A DNA stretch of 64,000 nucleotides from the NCBI GenBank assembly GCA_016801845.1, contig CM028928.1:14203827-14267826 (forward strand), given 5' to 3'. A program made the position numbers and the translations under genes. Below are positions 24,716 to 35,205 of this stretch, piece by piece; within the stretch, counting starts at the first letter, position 1, and each line of letters begins with the position of its first letter. Below the pieces are notes generated by a model. That model ran no database searches. It worked only from the letters and a program-made list of their open reading frames with translations, and was not told the origin of the DNA. This DNA comes from Polydactylus sextarius (lineage: Eukaryota; Chordata; Actinopteri; Polynemidae).

Positions 24716-25390
24716 TTAAAGGGGCAGTATATAATATTTGTGCGGCAATTAATCATAAAATGATCCTAATATGTCACCAGAGATTCAGGAATCATGTTAA
24801 TTTGAAATACTAATATCACTGACACCAATAGTTCAGCCATAATGTTCACATTCTAAAATTTAATTTACAGCACGCAAATCATGTTTGTTTTTATTTTGTG
24901 TTTTGGCCTGTTGCGCCACCCATAAAGTCAGAAGTATTTCCACATCCAAGCGACCTGTTACTGCTGAGCTGCAGCTACAATCACTGTGTATTAAAAATGT
25001 CTAATGTTACTAAAACTAGAACGTCTTGCTATGACTCTCAAAAACGTCTTGACAAAAGCAGAAACCATCTTTCAAAGCAAAGACATGAATTTGAGGTCAG
25101 TGAGCACACGCCATTTAAGAGCAGTGCTTAGCATTAGCATTACAGCTATCAAGTGCTGTAATGGAGGACAGTTATCGTCAGCCCAATTTTGAAACTATGG
25201 GGGAGCAAATTAGACTATGGCAGGGTGCCACAGTCTCGTAAATGTGTGGGAAACACTGATTGTGTGTTGTTGTGATTGTGAGTTGTGATGGCTAACATTA
25301 GCATTGCTGAGACAGTGTGGTAACATGCAGACATTACCACGCTAATTATGGGAATACGAAAACCGAACATTAAACACTAGACTGGCCAAT
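24716..25390. mobile_element. Candidate dispersed repeat, class unknown
   Basis: Starts AAAGGGGCAGTATATAATAT and includes stretches such as CTAATATGTCACCAGAGATT and GCACGCAAATCATGTTTG that feel like a common teleost interspersed element. I cannot define its ends or terminal repeats. The overlapping 77- and 62-codon frames carry no domain I know. Confidence 0.3.
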
Positions 25391-26845
25391 GAGTCCTCAT
25401 TATATGAAGGGTGGGGTGGGGGGCATTTTGTGATGTGCATTTTGTAGAACAACATGTGTGCGTTTTTTTTTTTTACCCTTTTATGAGTCTATTATCCCCA
25501 AACAGTGTACATGTATTATCCCTGCCCATGATCCAATTTAAAATTGCTTTTGAAACATCCAACAGTTTGAGAGATATGACAGTTGTACCCTGAGTTTTTT
25601 TTTATTATTATTGTTATTTTGTGTACAATGTCTTTCAGTTACTTCAACAATAGACCCAAAATTCAGGTAAAGCACACCCCCCTGATATTTTTCCACAGTA
25701 GATTAACAATTGTGAAGTCAAGTCACTCCTGACGATCAACAAGAGCTTGACAAAGTGGTGGAATTTCTTCAGTGCTCAGTTTTACCATTAACAACAAAAT
25801 TGACTCCTTAGTAACCTTTCCGCTGTGTTGCCCTGAGAGACAGAAACACATCAACCTTTTGATGAGCAGAAGAAACTCCAGTCAGAGAAACAGTCTTAGA
25901 ACATCTTGACTTACTTCAGCAGTGTAATAATGATCACTTCAGCACATAATGATACAGAGCTGCTAGAGAAAACAAGGTCTATATGAAGATAATTTGTTTA
26001 ACAATAATTTTGGCACACTCATATATTTGCACTCACTTAATAAACAGTACAAGCATGTCAGTAAATATTGCTGTCTTCCTTTTTCCTTGTCAATTTCTAG
26101 TTAATAAAAAACAGCATGGTAGAAATGATTACCGGACCCATCATCTTCATCATCAGCTTTTAATAGCTGTTATAGGCACCTGGTGGTTCCTCTTTGACTA
26201 CTACATACAAGTCAACAATAGTTGCAATGGTAAAACGACAGTAGCACATAAGAAGAGGTACCATGCTGTGGAAAATTAATCAATTAACTAATTCATATTT
26301 CATGCAATGTGCAGTTTTGCACAATTTCACACAAAACTGTGCAGCCACTGTGTCCAACACTGTAAATGTTGGACAGTAACAACAATAGTTTGCAATTGAG
26401 TAAAGTCCTAAGAATTACTAATCCCTAATTACCCATTATTTCTTAAATGATATTTTTCGATTTGCTTGAACGTGTCTTACTAAGAGTTTCATGGGTGGGT
26501 GTTTCATAATCAGGGAATAAACTAGTTCACATTTGATTTTGAGGCAACTTTGAGTGGAGGTGAGAAAAATGGCTAAATTCATCTAAAAGGGTAGATGTGT
26601 GACTGTCAGGTACTCCAGAGTTATTAATGTTAACAACTGGTAAACTATACGTTGAAGAATCAAGTGGCCTTGTGCGGTGGGCTCACTGAATTTTGAAAAT
26701 TGTTTTGAAAATGATCGAAGATATTACAGCGTCTTACTCTGCCAATATTCATTTAAGCCCATAAAGCTCCTTTGTCTGACTCATCGCTCCACCTGTTTAT
26801 GTTGCCCGTGAATGACGAAGGCGAAGTGCACGGCAATATTCAATA
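25391..26845. other. Intergenic, small palindromes only
   Basis: No gene recognised. It holds T tracts near 25466 and 25596 and two adjacent stem-forming segments near 26310-26374. Confidence 0.55.
26310..26374. repeat. Two adjacent hairpin-forming segments
   Basis: TGCAGTTTTG pairs imperfectly with CAAAACTGTGCA, then GTCCAACA (26352-26359) pairs perfectly with TGTTGGAC (26367-26374). Confidence 0.75.
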
Positions 26846-27110
26846 GTGTTTTTAGTAGTGTTTTGGTTTTTAGATTTCACACTCCTCCGTTTTTTTAGGA
26901 GAAAGTTTTGTTTCTTTTCTGTTTTGTATAGCATTATGTTTTCCTCCAGTCAGAGCATTTTGAGTCAATGTTTTATAGCCTTAATTGATTTTCCTCCTTT
27001 GGGAGTGATTTTTATTTTGATAAGTTTTCCTAACTCTTAGCCTCATGTTTCTGCCTTGTCTGCCTTGTTCATGTGTCTGGGTCCTGTTTTGAGTCCCAGC
27101 CTGACAAAAA
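26846..27110 (+). mobile_element. Probable LTR-like or dispersed repeat remnant
   Basis: T-rich sequence ending CTGGGTCCTGTTTTGAGTCCCAGCCTGACA. This resembles the ends of a common teleost repeat and the reverse complement of the start of the element at 14262. No coding capacity. Class and ends are uncertain. Confidence 0.35.
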
Positions 27111-28021
27111 GAAAGTACATCTTTCTTCCAAAACTTTCACAACAAGGAAAAGAGACTATCCCCAATTTCTTTTTAGTGAAATCTGATCTTTTTGTATTAC
27201 CAAGTTTAATATGTTTATCTCGCAAGTTAACAATGTTGAAATCAATGTTGTTGGTGCTTTTTGGAGATTATTCTACAAAATGATTGGAAGGATGGTTGGT
27301 AAAGTTCAGTAAGTTTAGACAAGTCCAGACAACATTTGCATATGAAGATCAATAATGATGTAGGAGTCTAAGATGCCTCTGAATGGGAACATTCATTCTG
27401 AATTCAGAACTGCATTTCAAAATGGATCTAATTTTCAAGCAGAGTTAGTCAGGTAATCTTCTCTCCAGCAAGAGGCTGAGGGAAAGAGACATCTAGGCAA
27501 TGCACAGTCTAAGTAGGTACACCTAAATATAATGTCATGGGGACTTATATGTAATTTACAGAAGAAAGAACAATCTACTATGTGTGTGTGTGTGTGTGTG
27601 TATAAAAAACAGCAATTCACTCATATTTTTCCTTAGGTGATGGGATTTTTAAAGCACCTGTGTCATTAAAGTAAAACACAAAGTGGTGGAAGTGAAATTA
27701 TGGTAATGGGACCATACTGATTTTCAATGTTTATCTGGATAAAACATTGGTTTGAGGATTGTCAGCAGAGGAAAAGAAGCCTTGCATCGAAAAGACATTA
27801 GATGGCCAGACATTATTCCTTGTGCTTAATCTAAATGTGTCCTTGTGATCTTATCTGGCAATTTCTTATGTGCACAAAAAACTATGGATGCATTAATTTA
27901 TTCATTTCATTTCAACAAATGAGGATTAAAGATAAGATTCTGTGATACTTGAATATAGCAAATAGATGCAACCTATACACATATATTTTTTTATATATAC
28001 ACATATATATATTTCTGGACT

Positions 28022-28075
28022 CTTCATAACCATGTGCAATAGTTTACACTTCATAACCATGTGCAATTTTAATAA
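28022..28075. repeat. 27-bp tandem duplication
   Basis: CTTCATAACCATGTGCAAT occurs twice, 27 bp apart (28022 and 28049). A partial AATAACCATG follows near 28070. Confidence 0.85.
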
Positions 28076-28123
28076 CCATGATGAATACTGCTGGGAACAG
28101 TTAACATATTACATATTCATATT

Positions 28124-28125
28124 AT

Positions 28126-28168
<43 letters not shown>
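28124..28168. repeat. (CA)n microsatellite
   Basis: About 22 uninterrupted CA units. Confidence 0.97.
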
Positions 28169-28169
<1 letters not shown>

Positions 28170-28753
28170 AAATGTTGTGTAAATGTTAGACCAAAGTTTG
28201 TTAAATGATTAAGAAAGTGGATGGAAATAAAGGTACTGAGGAAAGTCTTTTTCATCTTTAAAAAATTACTTTTTGCTTGGATTGGATTGGACATGGACAT
28301 TGGACATTGGACATTTAATTGATAATTAGATAATCTGACTGCTTTGGATGTCAGTTGAGAACTCAACCGAAACATTTTAGATGTGATTTTTCTTAGTGAT
28401 TCAAAACTACTTTCACATAGGAAACTAACACTGGCCTCCTATAAATACCCTGCCATAACCTCTGACGGCTTGTTTTACATCTTTTTTTTAATGAAAACAA
28501 AATGAAGCAGTAAAGCAAAACTCACCTAAATTAGATTTTTCTCTTTGATGTGTTCTTAATGTTCCACACTATTATGCACTCACACACTTAACACTCTAGC
28601 ACTACACTTACATAAGAATAAGATATTATAGAAATGAGTTGCTCATGGCTGATCTGTCCTAATGTTATGTTTATCATTGCATGCAGTGTAACTTATGTAA
28701 ATTCTATTATGCAAAGTGAAAATAATAACAGAGTCATGTTTACATGAACTAAA

Positions 28754-28754
<1 letters not shown>

Positions 28755-28785
<31 letters not shown>
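28755..28785. repeat. (AT)n microsatellite
   Basis: About 15 AT units. Confidence 0.95.
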
Positions 28786-30164
28786 CATGTTTTACTGCTG
28801 AATGTCTCATTCTTTTACAGCTTTGAAGTTGTACTTTACTGTCAGTTCTGGTCACAAGGTCTGATAAATGCACATGATGGTCCTAATGGCTTTGTGATGA
28901 TATTTGTTTTTTCAGAGATGTACTCCATTAGCAGAGGCAAGATGCCAGGCATTTTCCAGGTCTTTTCTTCACTTATCAAAAAAGTGCCCTTCATTTTGTG
29001 GTAGATTCCTTCAGCATTCACTAAATTAATTCTTATGATAATCAGGGTGCTAATGTTTTCACAGCCTTTTGCTGAAACATTTGGAGTCAAAAAGGCTGGT
29101 TACCTTAGTGGGTAAATAACAGCTTGTGCAGTAGAGCTTGAATGCTAAGTAAATAACATATACACAGAAACACATAGAGGCAGGAATAATGATCAGTATG
29201 CCAGCAGCACATACAGAGCAGCGGGAGCATGGAGGAGATCACCATGTCAGACCATGTCAGCTTCTGACAGGAGAAGAGAAAGATTCAAGTGTCTGATGAC
29301 CACAGGGACAGACATCTCTCCTTGCTCTGACCTGTTCTGCATTCCAAGCAGTGTGGTCTTGCAGCTACTTGAGAGGCTCATCACAACCACTTTGTTCACT
29401 TCTTTACTGCTTTAACAGAGAGAGCGGAGCATACAAGCCTAGTTGCTGATTTTCAGATAAATATTGACTATAAACCTTGCAGACAGTACCTGAATAAAGT
29501 AGAACAGCAGTTGAAAGAGGTTATTATATTTTCACTCAATGAGCAGTGTGAGCTAGGTGGGATTTTAATCCTCATTTAAAAGAAATCATGTTTCCTCAGA
29601 ACAAACAACCTGTTGGTCTTTCATCAGCTTGGACTCCTTTTACACCCAGATGTTATCTCGAGGCTTAAAGGTCTTAATTTAATGAGTTTCTACTCTTCTA
29701 TTTACTGTGATATGAAAGAAATCAGATATGTGTTGAAAGCCTTTGAAAATGCCCTTATATGTAGCTGTGCCAAAAAGGCTGAACATTTTCCCTGTGGATG
29801 TCAGCAAGCCTATGATTCTGCAGCTGCAGCATTTTGGTCATATTACACCTGCTGTTATGGTGCAACAAAACATTTTAAAGCACAAAAGAGAAAAATTTAG
29901 CTGTCTTCAATTCAGCGCTTACAGATATTGATAATGTTTTACTTGGCCTTGGAAGTCTGTATCTTTCTAACTTGATAATCATGATAAAACATATTTGTCC
30001 TGTGTACTGTTGCTCCTATTATCTGAGCATAAGTAATGGTCTCAACCAGTAAAGGAACACTAGTGGATTACTCTCCTCTTCACAAGGGACAACCTCTCTT
30101 CACGTTAATATGACATTCAAAAGGTGGCTCTGCAATTTGCTGCTCTTCTTTTTTATTCACACAT

Positions 30165-30315
30165 CAGTGGTGGAGTGGTGAGCTGGCATGCAAGGCACTC
30201 GTTCTAATCAACAGGAGGAATATTAAGTGCAGTGTCTCACCAAAGGAAACACTGACATGTGGACAGGAGAAGCCAGAGATCGAACTCATTAATTACTCAG
30301 CAACTTGTTCCACAT
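30165..30315 (+). mobile_element. SINE-like repeat fragment (same family as 40790-40960)
   Basis: GTGTCTCACCAAAGGAAACA, then TGACATGTGGACAGGAGAAG and GAGATCGAAC, line up with GTTGCCCAAGGACACTTCAG, CATGAGGACTGGAGGAGATG and GAATTGATC at 40870-40920 in the same orientation. This is the fish repeat whose intact copies end in a tRNA-like GGATCGAACC box. Confidence 0.6.
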
Positions 30316-31136
30316 GAACAGCCACAAGCCACCACCTCAGGATCTTCTGAGACTGTGTAATAAATGCAGCAGCAAAATCCATCATTTGCAGCTTGAGCAG
30401 CACTTTCTATCCATGAATCTCATATAACAGCTCAGAAAAGCTGAACTCATTAAACTGTCTGATAAATAGCACGGATTCCCTTCCTGCTCTCATTTAACTG
30501 CATTTAATAAAGTTGTGAAGTCTGTGTTGCAAAGTGATAAAAATTAGCTATTGTGAATTCAGTCACCAACTTCATTACATGTGCTACATGTACCTTTATT
30601 AACCTTTATTATCTCTTGTCAGCATTGGTGCTTTTTCAGTCGCATCCTGTTTCTTTTATATGTTCTCAGACAGACATTTACTCCTGAGAGATTCCCTGAG
30701 CAACAATGATGAAATATTATGAAAACACATTCTAAATCAATTTCTGTTTCTAATTAAAAGACTGATAAATGTCTTTCTGGGGCTTTTGCTTATTATTATG
30801 AAGGAAATGTTCACCTCACAATGTCATGGCTGTGGTCATTATAATAACTGCAGTAGTGATGTTTAGGTTGGTTTCCTGTAAGCCTTACTTTCAACTGACA
30901 GCTTTGACCTCTGACTGGGTAATGTTACTGTATTCCCACTTTCAGCTCCATCATTTTCTTACTTGGTAATGCAGGTTGTCCCAAAACTACTATCCCAAAA
31001 CTGAGAGCTTTGAAAACTAGACACACCAGCCACTGGTGAAGTCATCATTTAATCAACAATTGCATTAACCCTTCGGCAGATATACTGTGACCGTTTTGAG
31101 TCCATGTACTAGGCTTAATGTCCCCAATATAATGCA
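30316..31136. other. Intergenic, nothing recognised
   Basis: AT-rich and free of obvious simple repeats. I see no coding signal. Confidence 0.55.
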
Positions 31137-31149
31137 TTGATTCAGACAG

Positions 31150-31920
31150 CAAGGGACTACACAGTACTGCAATGGTCAGAACTGTTGACTCACAGCAGTA
31201 AGGTTGTGGTTTGGAGCCTTAGCTGGGGTGTTTCTGTGTGGCGTTTGTATGTTCTGCCCATGTCTGTATGGGTTTTACCTCCAACTTTCTCCCATTGTCC
31301 AAAGACATGCAGGTTAGGTTGGTGGTGGATGTTTATTTGTCAGTTTGTGTAAGCCTAGTGGTAGACTGGAGACAGGTTGGAGACCTGCCCCAGCTGGGTT
31401 GTAGCCCTAACTTCTACAGGAAGCTATATAGACATAAGCATGGACTTAGGGATTATTTGTAGCCTCTGGTTTTGAGTCAGCTGGGATTGGCTCTAAAGCC
31501 CCCTATTAATTTCAAAGCAGGATACAGGAAGCTATCTCAAATTACATATGGGCAGCATGGACTTGACTCTGGGATTTCATTCATTCAACACACATACACA
31601 CCAACACTGTCGCACTTTAATACAAGGCAACAAATGCAGTTACACAACAGGCAATGATAACTAAAATAAAAATAAAAGTCATCGGTCATTGCACAATTCA
31701 CGTGTTTTAGTTAAATTACACACACAGCTTATCCACTACTGTTTCCAAAGTGATTGAGTTTCTGTAAAGTTATGGGGTTTCGAATCCTCTATAATCTCTC
31801 GTACCCTGCCATCCCATAAGCAGCTGGGATAGACTCCAGTCCCCCAACCCCAAGGGATAACGGGGTAGAAAATAAATGGATGGATGGATGGATGGATGGA
31901 TGGATGGATGGATGGACGCG
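31150..31920 (+). mobile_element. Common teleost SINE-like repeat, rearranged, ending in (TGGA)n
   Basis: The head, TCAGAACTGTTGACTCACAG, then GTTGTGGTTTGGAGCCTTAG, recalls tRNA-like A and B boxes. The body (GGGGTGTTTCTGTGTGGCGT, TGTCTGTATGGGTTTTACCT, CCAAAGACATGCAGGTTAGG) and the tail (CAGCTGGGATAGACTCCAGT, GGGATAACGGGGTAGAAAAT, then TGGA repeats) are hallmarks of a very widespread teleost interspersed repeat. The middle holds a partial duplication: CAGGAAGCTAT occurs near 31419 and 31525, and CAGCTGGGAT recurs. An unrelated stretch at about 31560-31780 suggests an insertion or rearrangement. Confidence 0.75.
31877..31916. repeat. (TGGA)n microsatellite
   Basis: About ten TGGA units forming the tail of the SINE-like repeat. 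It yields an artefactual Met-Asp-Gly-Trp reading frame. Confidence 0.97.
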
Positions 31921-34900
31921 ACAAATTTGAAAAAAAAATGTCAGAAAATTACAGCTCTAGAACAAGGGACATAATGCGCACATTTTCAACAGTCCAATTT
32001 ATTCTGTTAATTGAACTTAACAGAGAAGACCTGACTTGGAATCAAATTCCAGCATTATTTGCAATGGTTGGGGATGACAACAGTAGTCAACAGTCAACAT
32101 GGTCTAATTTGATACAAGCAGATCTGTCCGCAATTCCCCAGGAGGACAGCACGATAAGGACAGATAGAACCAATATGTCTGAGGTAAAGCAGCCCCAAAT
32201 GTCACATTTGAGAAGAGAGAAATAAAGATCTGGTACCCTCTCCACTTGTAAACGTGTAAAGAATGGTCCAATGCTCAAAAAGAGCCATTGAATTGATAAT
32301 TTCAGAGCGTATCTGCTGACTGTGTGTAGTAATGAGTGTGTAGATGATACACTGGAGTCAGTCAGGCAAACCGCTGCTGGTGCTTGTGATACAGTGGCTT
32401 CCCTCCAAGCTTATTAGGATTCAGCTGGAACCTGGGGTCTGGTTTGAAGATGATATACCACAGAAGCGCAGGGGAGGGACTAAGCATTACATCCTTTTTA
32501 CACACCAGAGTGGATTTTGTTAAGTTGCTGAAAAAACCCAAGAAACGGATGATATTAAATTTAGGAAATTACTCACTAGATAAAAAGACAAAGATAATAT
32601 ATGAATTAACTTACGTGTACAGTCCAAACTATATTGAAGCCAGTGTGATCTGTGAGATCTGTGGGTTCTCAAAAATAAATAAAAATTAAAAAATGATAAT
32701 GATAATCCCGCTGTTCTTGTCAGGATCAGTTGTTGTGTTCAAAAATTATAAAGAGAAAATGAGAAAAAAAGCAACTTAACTAGACTGTGTAGAGTTTTCA
32801 AAAGATGGTGGTAAAGGCTACATGCAAATGCAGCCTTTACCACCATCTTTAATGCTGTAACCAACAGCAAAGGAAGCAGAGGTCACTAACAAGACATAAA
32901 AGAAGAGCAGTGTCCCACTGTGAAGGCTGCCTCCTTTGGATGAACTGGTTGAGAAATATCGCAGCTGAATGAAATGAGACCGTCTAACCTGTAGCCTTCC
33001 TATTCGTGTTGTTTATGTCAGTTACCTACAAAGCATATTTACTGGCAACAACAACAGCACCTGAAAGATTTTATGCTGTTATGAGAAAGAATTCATCATT
33101 CATTTTACGTGTTGCAGATAAAATGTGTTGCATGTAAAATGTATAAAATTTGGTACAATTATAATGTTTTTCCACTCCTTTTTGTTGTATGTTTTGTTGT
33201 ATTCTGGTAATTCTCCACATCCACACTGCAAAAGTCACCTGTACACAAGGAATCCTCTTTTTCTTTCTCTGAGGTGGAATCAGCTGATCAGTCATTTGAG
33301 TTAAATGTTTGCTACATCAAGAATATATTTAGAGAAATATCCAGTTTATTTCCATCTGCCATTTCAAATTTCATGCTTGCTAAATGCACATTAGAATATA
33401 ATGATGGAAATGCAATGATGTTAAATAGATTTAAAAATGAAGCTGTGATACTTCTGGAAAAGGAGGAATCAATAATCAAAACAGAAACTGAACTGTAGCA
33501 TAGATGAAGGTAGTTCATTAGTTGCATTTGTGATTTGTCTGAACCAACATGCAGAATCTTGTTTTGTCAAGGTTGAGTAGAGTAGGCAGGTTTTCTGACA
33601 TCTACTTTCTACTCACTGCCACACTTAAGTACAAGAGTGAATCATGCAAGCTGTCTTGTTCTGTTTCAGAACAAAATATGAATATCAATTGTTATCTGAG
33701 TATCCATCCTTTCTCTCTCATTGTCCCGATGTCTGAGCTGTCTGTATATCTGTACATTGCTTTTCCTGTTTGAAAAATCACAAACATACAATACAAAAAG
33801 CTCTCACAAGTCTGAGCTTCCAAAAATGAATTGTGAATTCATACTTCCCTCGATTTTTCTCCACGCAGACGGCAGAAACTCATTTTTTCCATCATCCTTC
33901 ATTTACATAAGAACAAATGTAAGTGTCCAAATGTACGCTGGTCCTGCCTTTTAGTTTATGCTTCAGAAACCAACAATGAGTCCTACTGATAGCACACCCA
34001 CTGTGTCAGTGGTATTATGTTCCATTGAGCTATGGTAAAAACAAGTACATGATCGGATCTCAACTCAAGGCTGTCAGTTTGAGATGAAAAAGGTAACGGA
34101 TGCTTCATCACTGCCTCTTAATATTTGTAATGGGCTTTATTTTCATTGTGCTTTGTTGCAACATACACCACTGGTGATGGTGAATGTTGCAACTAAGCTC
34201 ATTTCAACCAGTCTTTTTTGTATTTTCCGTAAAAAGCTGCAAATAAAAATCCAAGTGGTGAATAGATGCCTGTCTCTTTTATCAGCCGAGGGCAGCAACA
34301 CAAAGGCCAGGTCTGATTTTCTCCTTGTCATTGAATTTAGCTCATTCTAACTCCCCCGCACCCATAAACTTAAAAGCTATGTTCCATGGTTCTTTTCACG
34401 TACAGAAAATTTCTGCATCCAGAGTGGGAAGTGGAGCGTGTGAAATATATTTGAAGCATGGTGCAGGTTTTTATCCAAAGGCCAGAGCGATCACTCCATT
34501 TTATGGAAGCTTACAGCATTCACTTGAAATTTTTTTTTGGTTTGTTTTTTGGAATAAGTGTTTCTGTTTTTCTGCCTTTTTTTCCTGATTTTCTGATTTT
34601 TTTGCTCAGTTTGCTCAGTTTATGAGCATTTGAAACAATAGACACACTAATTCCTTCACTGAGAGCTCGATGGAAACAAACATGACTGGTTTGTTTAGTT
34701 TAATCAAGTTTTACTTTGATCTGGATCACTGGAACTTTATCTTAAGACACTGGGAGACTCCTTTTTGTCAACTCCTTGCAGACACCAGAGGACTTTGCGG
34801 TTGTTCATTACTTGTTCTTCATTGAACCGGTATGGTAGATAGTTGAAGATGGGGCATGAGTGGGTCACTTGCATGTTGGAAGACTTTGTGGGAGTTTGTG

Positions 34901-35070
34901 AGAGTTCACGAAAAAAAAAAATCTCAGAAAAACAGTCAAATTACTCTGTAAAACTGGAGCTGGAGTCTAGAGCAGTCATGCAACAAACTCTCTCCACGTC
35001 TGCCATGCAAGCAGTGTGTCACAGGTGTAAGGCTTCAATTGAAAACGGCAGGAATTGCCCCCTTTTTTAA
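31921..35070. other. Intergenic with one hairpin
   Basis: No gene. A 50-nt hairpin lies at 32801-32850. Several 60-110 codon frames have no recognisable features. Confidence 0.6.
32801..32850. repeat. Perfect inverted repeat (19-bp arms, 12-nt loop)
   Basis: AAAGATGGTGGTAAAGGCT (32801-32819) and AGCCTTTACCACCATCTTT (32832-32850) are exact reverse complements. The loop carries ATGCAAAT (32822-32829), the consensus octamer for POU factors. Confidence 0.97.
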
Positions 35071-35074
35071 ATTT

Positions 35075-35205
35075 GAGCGAGCATGGAGCGATTTCACCGG
35101 AGCGGGATGAAACTGTGGGTGAGCGGGGAGTAGTATTGAGCGGAGCGGTCTGGTGCGACTGAACGGTGGAGCAGAGGAGCGAACACGCACGTGAGCAGGG
35201 AGCGG
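35075..35205. repeat. GAGCG motif cluster in a GC-rich island
   Basis: GAGCG occurs eight times in about 130 bp (for example at 35075, at GGAGCGGG and GAGCGGAGCGG, and last at 35200), all in the same orientation, inside otherwise AT-rich DNA. Irregular spacing excludes a simple tandem repeat. Subterminal motif clusters of this kind occur in hAT and CACTA transposons, but no termini are identified. Confidence 0.6.

Larger units (their letters stand above)
27111..30164. other. Intergenic with microsatellites and small duplications
   Basis: No gene. It holds a (GT)n run at about 27582-27601, a 27-bp tandem duplication at 28022-28075, a (CA)n run at 28124-28168, GGACATT-type short repeats at 28279-28315 and an (AT)n run at 28755-28785. 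The 95-codon frame at 29613-29900 has no recognisable domain. Confidence 0.6.
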
